Of a stretch of DNA of 64,000 nt, positions 50,928-60,007 are shown piece after piece; positions within the stretch are counted from its first letter, which is position 1; each line of letters opens with the position of its first letter. This DNA is from Vibrio gigantis (GTDB taxonomy: Bacteria > Pseudomonadota > Gammaproteobacteria > Enterobacterales > Vibrionaceae): contig NZ_AP025493.1 in NCBI RefSeq assembly GCF_024347515.1, forward strand, positions 1,240,001 through 1,304,000. Reading direction: 5' to 3'. Below the pieces are notes generated by a model that saw only the letters and a program-made list of their open reading frames with translations, was not told the origin of the DNA and ran no database searches. Made by a program: the position numbers and the translations under genes.

Positions 50928-51962
50928 CTAGACAACTGCGTCAGTCAGCGGTAACAGGATCGTCGACACTACCCCGCCCTCAGTCTGTTCAGTAATAGTT
51001 AGACTCGCCTTATCACCATAAAGGGTTTCGATTCTTTGACGAATATTGCTTAACCCAACACCGTGCCCCGTATTCGCAGAGGGCGTTTTCAACCCAGCAC
51101 CACTGTCTGACACTTCAATCTTCAACTGTTCAGCTTGCTGGGTAATACGGATATTCACTTCGCCACCTGCGGCTTTTGGCTCAATACCGTGAGTTAATGC
51201 GTTCTCAACCAAGGGTTGAATTAAGAAGGGCGGAATCACTTGCTGATCGCTAATGTTGTTCGTTTCAATCGAGAAGGCTAAGCGCTCATCTAAACGAATT
51301 TTCTGGATGTTAAGATAAGCATCCAGCAAGTCGACCTCTTGTGCGATGGTCGATTGCTCAGTGCGGCTATTCTTCAAAGTCACACGCAACAAGTCGGTCA
51401 GTTTTTCGAGCATCAACTTGGCTTTCGCGCTGTCACTCTCAATCAATACATTGATGGTCGCAAGCGTGTTGAACAAGAAGTGCGGTTCAATTTGGCTCTG
51501 TAGTTGTTTAAGCTGACTCAGCACCACCACCTTCTCTTGATCGGCCTGACGGCGCTTGGCCACTTCTAATTCGTTATCGGCACGTAACTGCTGCTCTCGT
51601 GCGTAGAAATAGTAATAGCAAACCGAACAGAAGATCACACCAAGCAACACGACAGATTTAAGGTCCGAGATATTGGACCCAAAATACCCGTTCAACCAAT
51701 AGTGCGCGTTCAAGGTACCAAAGGTCATCGCGATCACCATTGATATACCCACTTCAAGCGTGCGGGATGTTCTCTTGAACAACTTAACCAAGATGAAAGA
51801 AGAACCCACCGCGCTGTAGCCAAAGCCAAAACTGATTGCTAGATTAACCGTTAATCCGCCGCCCCAAATCGTATGGGTTGTAATCGCAATAAGAACACAA
51901 AATAGCGTGGTGAACGCAAAGCTTTTGATCCATGAAAACCGACTGTTTGAAGAAGTGTTCAT
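50928..51962 (-). CDS. LytS/YehU-type sensor histidine kinase
   Basis: A 344-aa membrane kinase. About four hydrophobic segments fill residues 12-120. The His_kinase domain carries phospho-His161 in LQSQIEPHFLFNTLATI, and the ATPase has PPFLIQPLVENALTHGI and a G box GVGLSNIRQRIE. It has no separate periplasmic sensor domain, so the signal is probably sensed within the membrane. The ATG overlaps the stop of the outer-membrane gene by one base, so it is cotranslated with the export genes, suggesting that transporter state or its substrate is sensed. Confidence 0.94.
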   Translation of the reverse strand: MNTSSNSRFSWIKSFAFTTLFCVLIAITTHTIWGGGLTVNLAISFGFGYSAVGSSFILVKLFKRTSRTLEVGISMVIAMTFGTLNAHYWLNGYFGSNISDLKSVVLLGVIFCSVCYYYFYAREQQLRADNELEVAKRRQADQEKVVVLSQLKQLQSQIEPHFLFNTLATINVLIESDSAKAKLMLEKLTDLLRVTLKNSRTEQSTIAQEVDLLDAYLNIQKIRLDERLAFSIETNNISDQQVIPPFLIQPLVENALTHGIEPKAAGGEVNIRITQQAEQLKIEVSDSGAGLKTPSANTGHGVGLSNIRQRIETLYGDKASLTITEQTEGGVVSTILLPLTDAVV

Positions 51963-53254
51963 TAAAATCGTCCTTTGATATTTATAAGAATCATATGACT
52001 ATCGGGTAAGTTGGCGTAAGCAGAATCACTTTTACCGCCTAGAAAGCGTGCAGCAAGTTCCAATTCCAACGATGAATCACCATTATCTAACGCCTGATAG
52101 TTGAGCCACTGAGTAGCAATAAAACCACCGTCTTGTGGAGACAACATCACATCAAATGTTGGCGTGATATCTTCAAGCCAGCCATGTGTCGAATCCAAAG
52201 ACCAGTGAAACATGATGTTGTGTTGAACCAAATTGGCGTGCTGATAACCTTGCGCGTAAGAGCCTGCCAACAATGCTGTCATCGGATTAACTGACAAAGG
52301 CTCGGCACTTTCTATTGCGCTTTGCCACTCAGAGTCACTCCACGCTCGGCTATCAAACCAGTATTCCAACACCACATTGTGGCCCGTGTCATTGGCCCAT
52401 GTTAGTCCTGCTAACGCTTGATAAGCTTCGCCCTGCTCTTCAAGATAAACCGGTTTAAGCATTGAATCCGGCTGACTGTAGCCAAGGCTTTGTCGTTGAT
52501 AGACCACCGAACCATGAAACTCCCATGCAAGGTTTAAGACCGAAACCAAACTCGCTCCAAGCAAGCCGTGGCGCACGTCGTCGTAATAAGCGACCCATTG
52601 ATATTCGTGGTCGCCAATCAGGTTGTAACGACGTAAGCCAACGCCTTGTTGTTGATTCTGCTTTTCGAACTCATTCACATCTTGGGAAGTCCATGATGAA
52701 TCGCTGTAAAGCAGTGTCCACTCGCCCGTCATATCGAACAGTGACGCCGACGCCACACCCGCCCCCTCTTCTGCGACAATGCCTACTGGGTTTTGTCGGT
52801 AAGGCTTGATAATGTCTAGTGGCCGGTAGCCATAGCCCACGCCCCAATCGAGACGAACCTTGCCGAGCGTGACATCAAGATAGTGATCTCCGACTATAGA
52901 ATTAGACACCTCAACACCACCTTGCCAAAACAACTCACGCACAATGAATTCAGACTCAAAGCTCGCCTCTTGTCCTTGAGGGTTGTTGCTTAGAATATCG
53001 TTGGCTTTCACTGCGAACAGACCAAGCCAATTACCATATCCAACCTCTAGATCCAGCAAGCCATTGAATGACTGACGATTATCAGACGCTAAAGGGCTGA
53101 ATGGCGACTCTCTCGACTCAACGGCTTCGGCACTCAGTTGCCAATCCCACGCTAGGCTCAATTCATCTGCCTGAATCGTGTTACTCACACAAGACAAAGC
53201 AAGCAAAATAGCAGCTGAATACTTGATGTAAGGCTTACGACTAGAAGCTTTCAT
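51962..53254 (-). CDS. Outer-membrane beta-barrel protein of the ABC locus
   Basis: A 430-aa exported protein. It has a signal peptide (KYSAAILLALSCVSNTIQADE) and a pattern of alternating amphipathic strands throughout, ending in the aromatic residue of LINIKGRF, typical for outer-membrane barrels. The segment LGKVRLDWGVGYGYRPLDIIKP recalls DUF1302-like barrels found with LolA-like and RND or ABC lipid pumps. The ATG at 53254 has AGGTGG, which overlaps the previous gene's stop, 5-6 bases upstream. Likely the outer-membrane acceptor or channel of this system; function inferred from context. Confidence 0.78.
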   Translation of the reverse strand: MKASSRKPYIKYSAAILLALSCVSNTIQADELSLAWDWQLSAEAVESRESPFSPLASDNRQSFNGLLDLEVGYGNWLGLFAVKANDILSNNPQGQEASFESEFIVRELFWQGGVEVSNSIVGDHYLDVTLGKVRLDWGVGYGYRPLDIIKPYRQNPVGIVAEEGAGVASASLFDMTGEWTLLYSDSSWTSQDVNEFEKQNQQQGVGLRRYNLIGDHEYQWVAYYDDVRHGLLGASLVSVLNLAWEFHGSVVYQRQSLGYSQPDSMLKPVYLEEQGEAYQALAGLTWANDTGHNVVLEYWFDSRAWSDSEWQSAIESAEPLSVNPMTALLAGSYAQGYQHANLVQHNIMFHWSLDSTHGWLEDITPTFDVMLSPQDGGFIATQWLNYQALDNGDSSLELELAARFLGGKSDSAYANLPDSHMILINIKGRF

Positions 53255-53263
53255 GGCATCCAC

Positions 53264-54058
53264 CTAAAGCCCAGATACGCTATTACGCGATAAGTAAGCT
53301 GGGTTGTAGTATTTGTCTGCCAAGGCTTGTTCGCTTACTTCGCGGTACTCAATCACGGTCTTCTTACTTGGTTGAATCTTATCAAGTAAGGTCATTGACA
53401 CTACACTCGGCAAGCCATCACGCACGCCTTCAGTAAACCACGCTTGCTTGGCTAGTTTTCCTGAACGCAAATACAAATCCGCTTTAACTGGAAATGCGCG
53501 CTCTGTCGTTAACCACAGATCGATGGATTGATAACTCGCGCCCTTAGTTTTTGCGGTGAGTTTTAAGTGATGGGTATCAAGCAGATCACCACTTGACACC
53601 TCAACCTGTTGTTCGACAACCCACTCACCTTGGTAATCTTCGCTCCAAGTGAGCGTTGAGATATCACCAACCGAAGCTTCACCAAGCAATTTTTGCATCG
53701 GGGTAATACGAATTGGACGACGAGATTTCGGCATCAATAACCAATAGTTGTCTTCTATCATCAGCATCTTTTGACCCGCCTCGACAGCCGACTTGAACAC
53801 CACTAACGACTCTCGATTGGGTCTTGTGTAGACGTTGTACTCACGTGTTTTATCGAGTTGTTCGTCTTGATATAACGCCACCAGAGAAACCACTTTCGAC
53901 GCCTGTTCGCTGTTCAAACGGTAGCTGTCTGCCTTGGCTATCATCTCGGTAACTTGCTGTGAATCGACTGCCCAGCTTGGTGTCGATACTAGAACCAAAG
54001 CTAAAACAGAGCCCAACGCGAAAGCCAAGGTATTGAATGAACGAGTTAATTTACACAT
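53264..54058 (-). CDS. LolA-like outer-membrane lipoprotein-sorting family protein
   Basis: A 264-aa periplasmic protein with a signal peptide (residues 1 to about 30, LVLVSTPSWAVDSQ). The mature part (NRESLVVFKSAVEAGQKMLMIEDNYWLLMPKSRRPIRITPMQKLLGEASVGDI, then LDLYLRSGKLAKQ-type strands) is the LolA-like (PF17131) half-barrel that carries lipids or lipoproteins. Such proteins occur with MacB/LolE-type or RND permeases. The gene overlaps the permease gene by 8 bases. It likely receives the substrate from the ABC pump and passes it to the barrel. Confidence 0.86.
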   Translation of the reverse strand: MCKLTRSFNTLAFALGSVLALVLVSTPSWAVDSQQVTEMIAKADSYRLNSEQASKVVSLVALYQDEQLDKTREYNVYTRPNRESLVVFKSAVEAGQKMLMIEDNYWLLMPKSRRPIRITPMQKLLGEASVGDISTLTWSEDYQGEWVVEQQVEVSSGDLLDTHHLKLTAKTKGASYQSIDLWLTTERAFPVKADLYLRSGKLAKQAWFTEGVRDGLPSVVSMTLLDKIQPSKKTVIEYREVSEQALADKYYNPAYLSRNSVSGL

Positions 54059-55340
54059 AAACCAGCGCCTCCGTGATTGGCTTATTCACGCCTTTACGAG
54101 CAGAGAAATAAGCAGCCAGCAAACATATCGTCAGCACACCTAACGTCGCGTAACCAACCAATTCTAATGAGAAGTAAATGTTGAGTGGGTAACCTTCGGT
54201 TCGACCCGGAGGTGGTGGCATTTGTATATCGACTACCAGTAACAACACCGACACTAAACCGCTCACTAGTGCGCCTATCGCACTGCCAATTACCGCCAGT
54301 AATCCCGCCTCTTTTAAGAAGCCTGCGACGATTTCAGAAGGGTAACTACCAAGAGCCGACAAGGTGCCAATTTCACGAGTGCGCTCCGTCACCGACATGG
54401 TCATGGTGTTAAACAGCGACACGAACACTACCAATGCCATCACCGCGCCCATAATGCCGAAGATCCGGTCATAAAGATCTTTAACCTTGGTGTAGAAAAA
54501 CGCGCGATCTTGCCATGGGGTGATCTCTATTTCAGAACCTTGTTGAGCATCTTGCTTGTCCAAAGCCATTCGAATACGTTGTTGAACCGTCGATGTCTTG
54601 TTGGTTTCAAAAAGGAATACCGACAAGGTACTAACTTTGTCTGAAGCTAAAAGCTCTTGAGCTGTCGTGATGTGTACGTACAACTGACGCTTATCCAACT
54701 CAGGCACGCCAGTCGAGTAAATGCCCTGCACCTTAAAATCAAAGGCATTCAATGCGCCATCACTGGTCGTCGCAAGCAATGTGACCCAATCACCAACGGC
54801 CACTTTGAGGTTACGAGCAAGGTCGGTTCCGAGCATCACTTGTGGCTCTTGGCTGTCGTATCTTGGTGATTTCACATCCGAGAGGGTTTGACCGCTGCGC
54901 ACATCAAGGAACGGCCCTTTCATGTCGAACTCGCGCTCATTAACGCCCGTTCCCATGAAGATGGTCGACTTACTGCCGTTAGAAACCAAACCGCTGAAGT
55001 AGACTCTTGGCTGAACACCACGCACGTCGCTGTCGCCAATAATGCTCTTGGTTAGCGCTTGAACGTTATCCAGACCATTGCTCAGCGGCATGTCTTCATC
55101 TTGCTCAAAATAACCCGGCGTGCTCAAGGTAAGGTGGCCAGTATCGCGCGCGGTCGATTCTCTCAAGGATTCGTAGGTGTAAAGCCCATAGCCTCCTGCC
55201 GACGTCAACGCAAATACGGCAATGGCGATGATCAATACAGAAAGCAGACTGCGGCGACCATTTCTTAATAGATTAAGCCACGCCAAACGCACCGAAGTTG
55301 GAAGTAAAAACGTGCTCATTCTTTGTGTTAACTTGCCCAT
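54051..55340 (-). CDS. ABC transporter permease, MacB/LolE type
   Basis: A 429-aa inner-membrane protein with four TM segments in the FtsX/MacB arrangement: TM1 (about residues 30-52), a large periplasmic domain (50-290) and three C-terminal TMs (NTMTMSVTERTREIGTLSALG precedes TM3). Characteristic are LNLLRNGRRSLLSVLIIAIAVFAL and the loop QMPPPPGRTEGYPL seen in LolA-linked permeases. It does not pump across the membrane but extracts or drives periplasmic transfer. Overlaps the ATPase gene by 13 bases. Confidence 0.93.
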   Translation of the reverse strand: MGKLTQRMSTFLLPTSVRLAWLNLLRNGRRSLLSVLIIAIAVFALTSAGGYGLYTYESLRESTARDTGHLTLSTPGYFEQDEDMPLSNGLDNVQALTKSIIGDSDVRGVQPRVYFSGLVSNGSKSTIFMGTGVNEREFDMKGPFLDVRSGQTLSDVKSPRYDSQEPQVMLGTDLARNLKVAVGDWVTLLATTSDGALNAFDFKVQGIYSTGVPELDKRQLYVHITTAQELLASDKVSTLSVFLFETNKTSTVQQRIRMALDKQDAQQGSEIEITPWQDRAFFYTKVKDLYDRIFGIMGAVMALVVFVSLFNTMTMSVTERTREIGTLSALGSYPSEIVAGFLKEAGLLAVIGSAIGALVSGLVSVLLLVVDIQMPPPPGRTEGYPLNIYFSLELVGYATLGVLTICLLAAYFSARKGVNKPITEALVYV

Positions 55341-56026
55341 GAGATCGCCTCCGTTGCTGTGATTTGTGGTGCCAGTTGGCCGTCGATAAGTTCAATCACT
55401 CGGTCGCAGCGCTGCGCCATTCTTGGGTCGTGCGTTGCGACAATAAAGGTAGTGCCCATTTCGTGGCCAAGCTCTTTCATAATGTCGATCACAAGGTTTG
55501 CGGTATGACTGTCTAAGCTCGCGGTCGGCTCATCGGCAATCACTAAGCTTGGGTTGTGGATCAGTGCTCTGGCTATCGCGACACGTTGTTGCTGACCGCC
55601 TGAAAGGTTGTCTGGGCGGTGATGAACGTAATCTCCTAGCCCAACACGCTCTAACATCTCTTGCGCTCTGGTCTGCTGTTCTTGTTTCGAACATTGGTTC
55701 AACATCAATGGATAAGCGACGTTTTCAAGCGCAGTCATTACAGGAACCAGATTGAAGCGCTGAAATACAAAACCCAGTGACCCGCGACGAAAACGCGCAG
55801 CGGCAATTTGCTCAGTCGGATACGCTTTACCATCAATGTTTATCTCGCCTTGATAGTCCATATCCAACAAACCAAGAATGTTCAACAGCGTGCTTTTCCC
55901 TGACCCAGAAGGGCCACACAACGCCACCATTTCACCGCGTTGGATGTGTCCATCGACCCCGCTTAATGCATCAACACGTTGACCGCCAGTCACATACGCT
56001 TTGCCGATACCTTTAAATTCAATCAT
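55328..56026 (-). CDS. ABC transporter ATPase, LolD/MacB type
   Basis: A 232-aa ATPase. Walker A GPSGSGKST (38-46), Q-loop FQRFN, signature LSGGQQQRVA (141-150) and Walker B LVIADEPTASLDS (161-173) are intact. The LGLLDMDYQGEINIDG segment is typical of LolD/MacB ATPases that work by mechanotransmission. It pairs with the permease next to it. The ATG is 45 bases after the first gene of the operon, with GAGGA before it. Confidence 0.95.
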   Translation of the reverse strand: MIEFKGIGKAYVTGGQRVDALSGVDGHIQRGEMVALCGPSGSGKSTLLNILGLLDMDYQGEINIDGKAYPTEQIAAARFRRGSLGFVFQRFNLVPVMTALENVAYPLMLNQCSKQEQQTRAQEMLERVGLGDYVHHRPDNLSGGQQQRVAIARALIHNPSLVIADEPTASLDSHTANLVIDIMKELGHEMGTTFIVATHDPRMAQRCDRVIELIDGQLAPQITATEAISWAS

Positions 56027-56071
56027 TTCATTGTCCTCTGATTACCCATCATTCTTTAGCGTTCGCTGCTG

Positions 56072-56746
56072 TTACTTTGCTTTCGCTATTAGGGCCTTCG
56101 CAGTCATAGTTTCGATATTGCCAGCATCGGCGGTTTCCATTTGTTCTAGCCACACCTGTGCTTGCTCGAAGTCTTCAGCACGAATCGAAGCGGTAATTGC
56201 GTAGCGATAAATCCATGAAGTTGCAGAGAAGTGCTGTTGCTGAAAGTCCTCTTCAGTGAGTAACGAAAGGAACAGGTCATAACCGCGATCAAAGTGATTA
56301 AACATGTCTGGTAGAGAGGTGTAAGTCACCGCAGCCATAGCGCGAGTTAGGTACGAATCTGGTAGCCCTTGAACACGAGGTTGCTCATGAATCGGTTGGT
56401 CTTCGTCTTTAAGCAGAACCAGTGATTTATCGATGGTCGATAAACCCTTTTCCACATACTTCATCTTATTCCAAGGTAAGAACGCATCACGCCCCATTAA
56501 GGTTTCTGTGCTGCCTAGATAAACCAAAGTCAGTGGTGTCGCACCGTCTTTTTGCAGCGTGTCATTGAGACGCTCATAAGCCACCTCGACTAGCTCTTCA
56601 TTGCCTTGCGCGGCTTGGTTGTAAATATCCAGCACATCTGAACTTGGATTAGCTAGCGCCAGCGTAGGAGCGATTGAAGCTAACCCAATTAAAAGTGAAC
56701 GACGAAACAGAGCAGTAAATGAGTTTGAAGTGTTTGAAGCAGTCAT
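56072..56746 (-). CDS. Periplasmic helical-repeat protein, first gene of the ABC locus
   Basis: A 224-aa protein of unknown function. It has an N-terminal signal peptide (RRSLLIGLASIAPTLALA, about residues 15-32). The mature part is helical and TPR-like, with LSTIDKSLVLLKDEDQP and RAEDFEQAQVWLEQMETADA. It leads the operon for the ABC pump, LolA-like carrier, barrel and two-component proteins, and may be a periplasmic adaptor or sensor partner. The RBS is weak. Confidence 0.78.
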   Translation of the reverse strand: MTASNTSNSFTALFRRSLLIGLASIAPTLALANPSSDVLDIYNQAAQGNEELVEVAYERLNDTLQKDGATPLTLVYLGSTETLMGRDAFLPWNKMKYVEKGLSTIDKSLVLLKDEDQPIHEQPRVQGLPDSYLTRAMAAVTYTSLPDMFNHFDRGYDLFLSLLTEEDFQQQHFSATSWIYRYAITASIRAEDFEQAQVWLEQMETADAGNIETMTAKALIAKAK

Positions 56747-56883
56747 GATGTGTAATCCCTTTCAAATGTTGACGATGAAAGGTTAACTAGAATTTGTCGT
56801 GCAGTTTTACCGATGCGACGAATGGTAGTAATGAGGAGTGAATGGTTTGGAGAGGGTGTGAGTGGGAGAACGGAAGTGCAAAA

Positions 56884-56940
56884 AGAAAAAGCCCGCGATA
56901 CCTTCGAAGCACCTTTGCTTACTCAGTATCACGTAGCTTT
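56884..56940 (-). terminator. Terminator of the DUF1254 gene
   Basis: On the minus strand the arms 56926-56938 and 56890-56901 pair over 12 bases with one bulged A and two G-T pairs, around a 24-base loop, followed by TTTTTCTTTT. Confidence 0.6.
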
Positions 56941-56992
56941 TAATTGATTCACTAGTTAACTACGTTTAGTAGCATCAATTTGACGACTTAAA

Positions 56993-57970
56993 TTAACCGA
57001 CTTTCTTAATCATCGTCGCTGGGTTGTAACCTTTCTCGCCTTTGCTAACTGGTTCGCTAGGGTTGTAATGGCGCATAAGCACATTAAATTTACCCGTGTT
57101 ATTACCGTCCATAGTTGGAATGTTGTTTGGCTGACCTTCACATCCAAAACGGAGAGTGTAAGTTCCATCGCTGTTCATTACGGGTGCCATTTCACTCGAA
57201 ATATTGGCTTTATCATTAAACATGCGCCCATCTGCGTTATATACGGTTGCAGACCAAAATGACCCTGCCTTCGGATCTTTGAAAGTCGTCTCATAACATG
57301 CATTCGCATCGAAATACTGGCTGGTTTGGTAGATGTTGTCTTCGACCATTGCACCACCCCAACCGCCAGCTGCACCAACGTAATTCATATAATCAGTTTG
57401 GCCGCTTTCTTTGTTACCAAACGCCTTTGATTGGTCATATCCGTCACTGAAGTCGATGTTGCCCGCTTTATCCGTAGCCTTAAATGACGCCATGTCCCAC
57501 TCTTTTACTTCAAACGGTTTTTCACTGCCTGTTTCAATTTTCAGGTTACGGCGAGCATCATCTTCAAGCGCACGGACAATCACAAATGCGTGGTCGGTTT
57601 TTGCACTGATTTTATGGCGACCTGAACCGTAGATCATTGGTTGTGTCTCGTGGTTTTCATCAACGACTTGCAGTGACACATATTGGTCAGTTTCTGGAAC
57701 TGTCACATAGACATCATCGTTCGACATATCGATGACAGAAACAGAGTAAAAGGTGTCTCGATTCATTCGCACAACGAACTGCTCTTCTGGAACGCTGCTC
57801 GGTACTGGCATCTCAAAGAATGTATTGATACCACCCGCTTTCTCTACCACCGCGCCAAGACGCATATTCGTGTATGCCTGAGCAAAATTATCTTCCGTGA
57901 CAATAGTTGGCGCTGCAATAACGCTGGTTGAGAATAAAGCGACAGCAGTAAGGGGAAATAGTGTTTTCAT
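56993..57970 (-). CDS. DUF1254/DUF1214 exported protein
   Basis: A 325-aa secreted protein with signal peptide MKTLFPLTAVALFSTSVIA. The DUF1254 half (about 25-145) has NMRLGAVVEKAGGINTFFEMPVP, and MNRDTFYSVSVIDMSNDDVYVTVPE with YVSLQVVDENHE. The DUF1214 half (about 230-320) has GSFWSATVYNADGRMFNDK and FNVLMRHYNPSEP. Biochemical role unknown. Divergent from a LysR gene with a gap of about 115 bases, so probably its target. Confidence 0.88.
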   Translation of the reverse strand: MKTLFPLTAVALFSTSVIAAPTIVTEDNFAQAYTNMRLGAVVEKAGGINTFFEMPVPSSVPEEQFVVRMNRDTFYSVSVIDMSNDDVYVTVPETDQYVSLQVVDENHETQPMIYGSGRHKISAKTDHAFVIVRALEDDARRNLKIETGSEKPFEVKEWDMASFKATDKAGNIDFSDGYDQSKAFGNKESGQTDYMNYVGAAGGWGGAMVEDNIYQTSQYFDANACYETTFKDPKAGSFWSATVYNADGRMFNDKANISSEMAPVMNSDGTYTLRFGCEGQPNNIPTMDGNNTGKFNVLMRHYNPSEPVSKGEKGYNPATMIKKVG

Positions 57971-58086
57971 AGTAGCGACCTTTATATTTCAAAGTGAATG
58001 TCATTTGGAAGAGTATTATTTGCTCTGCCGACAGTGATCACTTTATACTTCCAAGGTGGAAAGCGTGGAAAATAGGACTTGCCGAA

Positions 58087-58968
58087 ATGGAAAGCGTAGA
58101 CTTGAACTTGTTGCGTACTTTTGTATTGCTGTGTCAGTCGAATAGCCTAAAAAGGGCTGGGATGAAGCTGGGGATCTCAGAGAGCGCAGTCAGCAAGCAA
58201 ATGACCAAGCTAAGAGAACAATTAGGACACCCACTTTTCGAACGCACCACGGAAGGGTTGAGACCAACGCATTACAGCAAATCTATTTTGCCCAACATTG
58301 AGCAAGCTCTGTCGTTAATGCACTCCGCTACCTCACCAATAACATTCAATCCATCTACCTATGAAGGGCCTATCACCCTTGCTTTCTTCGCCTACACACT
58401 AGAGTTCTCAGGCGTTAGTTTGTTTAGGGAGCTCTCGAAAACATTTCCCAAAGCACAAATTGAGCTGAAAACTTGGACATCAGATACAGAGCAAAAACTA
58501 GAAGACGGTGATATCACCTTAGGTGTGCACTTTCTAAACGAAGACCGCAGTACCAATGTCTTTCAGAAACGCATCATGGCCGACCAACTGGTGATCGCCG
58601 TATCAAAGTCATTGGGGCGACTAACATGGGAAGAAGCGTTGCAGCTGCCTTTTATCAAGATCCGAAGCCAAGGTTGGAATGAAGAACGTTACCGATATTT
58701 AGAAATGTTGAGAAGTAGCGGTATTGATCCCCATATCAGTATCACGGTGGACAATTTTTCAGTTGCGAGGCAAATCCTAGAGCAGGGTGATCACGCCTGC
58801 GTATTAAGCGACAGTTGGAAGGACGCTTCACTTAACACCATCGAGCCTCCCAAAGAGCTTAGAATTGATCTAAATCTTGTCTCCTGCATGCGCCTTGTCG
58901 ATCGTCAAAGCCCTCTAAACCTTACAGTTCATGACGTGATTAAAAGGGTCATGCTTCAATCTATATAG
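58087..58968 (+). CDS. LysR-family transcriptional regulator
   Basis: A 293-aa regulator. The DNA-binding domain begins VDLNLLRTFVLLCQSNSLKRAGMKLGISESAVSKQMTKLREQLGHPLFERTTEGLRPT. The effector domain follows. The frame is open upstream to 57994, but the added 31 residues are atypical and cover the promoter, so I start at ATG 58087. It diverges from the DUF1254 gene, which it probably controls. Confidence 0.9.
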   Translation: MESVDLNLLRTFVLLCQSNSLKRAGMKLGISESAVSKQMTKLREQLGHPLFERTTEGLRPTHYSKSILPNIEQALSLMHSATSPITFNPSTYEGPITLAFFAYTLEFSGVSLFRELSKTFPKAQIELKTWTSDTEQKLEDGDITLGVHFLNEDRSTNVFQKRIMADQLVIAVSKSLGRLTWEEALQLPFIKIRSQGWNEERYRYLEMLRSSGIDPHISITVDNFSVARQILEQGDHACVLSDSWKDASLNTIEPPKELRIDLNLVSCMRLVDRQSPLNLTVHDVIKRVMLQSI

Positions 58969-59035
58969 GCTTTAATCTAAATAGTTAGTGCTCTGAAAGG
59001 ATTTAAAAAGGCTCGTTATCGTTTCATACAAACAA

Positions 59036-59064
59036 AAATAGCCGCTAATCAGCGGCTATTTTTA
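59036..59064. terminator. Bidirectional terminator
   Basis: AATAGCCGCT/AGCGGCTATT with loop AATC, then TTT. It can end the LysR gene and the convergent dehydrogenase gene. Confidence 0.88.
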
Positions 59065-59119
59065 ATTATCTAAGCAAAGCTTTTACTGCTTCTACGCTGC
59101 GACTATTTCTTCGTTTCTT

Positions 59120-59995
59120 CTATTTTTTAGTCTCTTCAACTACCGCTTTCATCAATACTGATGTATCCATGCGGCCTTGTCCTTCAGCAGACAGAGCCTT
59201 GTATGCGTTGTTGGTTTTTTCAGTCAGTGGAAGTTGGATTCCTTGGCGCTCAGCTTCATCTAAACAGAAGCCTAAGTCTTTGATCATCCAATCAATTGCA
59301 AAGCCGAAATCAAACTTGTCTTGCGCCATTGTGGTAGCACGGTTTTCCATCTGCCATGAGCCAGCTGCGCCGTTTTTAAGACAATCAACCAGAGTTGGGA
59401 TATCCAAACCTGATTTTTCAGCAAGTACCAAACCTTCAGAAAGGCCATTCAATACGCCCGCGATGCAGATCTGGTTAACCATTTTCGCACGTTGGCCTTG
59501 GCCGACTTTACCCATTAGAACTGACGACTTGCCGTAAGCTTCAAATACAGGTTGAAGGTCGTTAAATAGCTCTTGCTCACCACCACACATGATAGTTAGT
59601 ACGCCGTTTTCTGCGCCCGCTTGACCACCAGACACTGGTGCATCCATAAAGCGAACACCTGCTTCCTTTGCAGCCACTTCCAGCTCTTCAGACAGGATTG
59701 CAGACGTTGTTGTGTGGTCGACAAGAATCGCGTTTGGCTTCATAGCGGCCAATGCGCCTGTTTCGCTAGTCGTCATGCTGCGCACGTCGTCGTCGTTGCC
59801 AACACAAACCAATACTACATCAGCTTCAGCGACACACTCAGCCACAGTTTCTGCGGCTTTACCTTGGTGTTTATCAGCCCAGTCTAATGCTTTGCTGTGA
59901 GTACGGTTGAATACCGTTACTTCAAAACCGGCTTTGACTAGGTGGCCGGCCATTGGGAAACCCATAACGCCTAACCCGATAAAACTTACTTTCAT
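59120..59995 (-). CDS. NAD(P)-dependent beta-hydroxyacid dehydrogenase (GarR/HIBADH family)
   Basis: A 291-aa enzyme. The Rossmann motif is FIGLGVMGFPMAGHL (5-19), the substrate site is DAPVSGGQAGAENG (about 118-131), and the catalytic Lys lies in GQRAKMVNQI (about 170). The NMKDLGFCLD-type helix is present as IKDLGFCLD. It may be tartronate semialdehyde reductase, 3-hydroxyisobutyrate dehydrogenase, or a glyoxylate reductase; the sequence does not decide. Strong AAGGAG RBS. LysR gene upstream by 12 bases. Confidence 0.93.
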   Translation of the reverse strand: MKVSFIGLGVMGFPMAGHLVKAGFEVTVFNRTHSKALDWADKHQGKAAETVAECVAEADVVLVCVGNDDDVRSMTTSETGALAAMKPNAILVDHTTTSAILSEELEVAAKEAGVRFMDAPVSGGQAGAENGVLTIMCGGEQELFNDLQPVFEAYGKSSVLMGKVGQGQRAKMVNQICIAGVLNGLSEGLVLAEKSGLDIPTLVDCLKNGAAGSWQMENRATTMAQDKFDFGFAIDWMIKDLGFCLDEAERQGIQLPLTEKTNNAYKALSAEGQGRMDTSVLMKAVVEETKK

Positions 59996-60007
59996 TTCTT
60001 TCTCCTT

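Noticed and set aside
54051..56026. Housekeeping lolCDE operon
   Set aside because: Only one permease gene is present, the periplasmic carrier is of the LolA-like PF17131 type, and a barrel and two-component pair are included; core lolCDE has two permeases and none of these.
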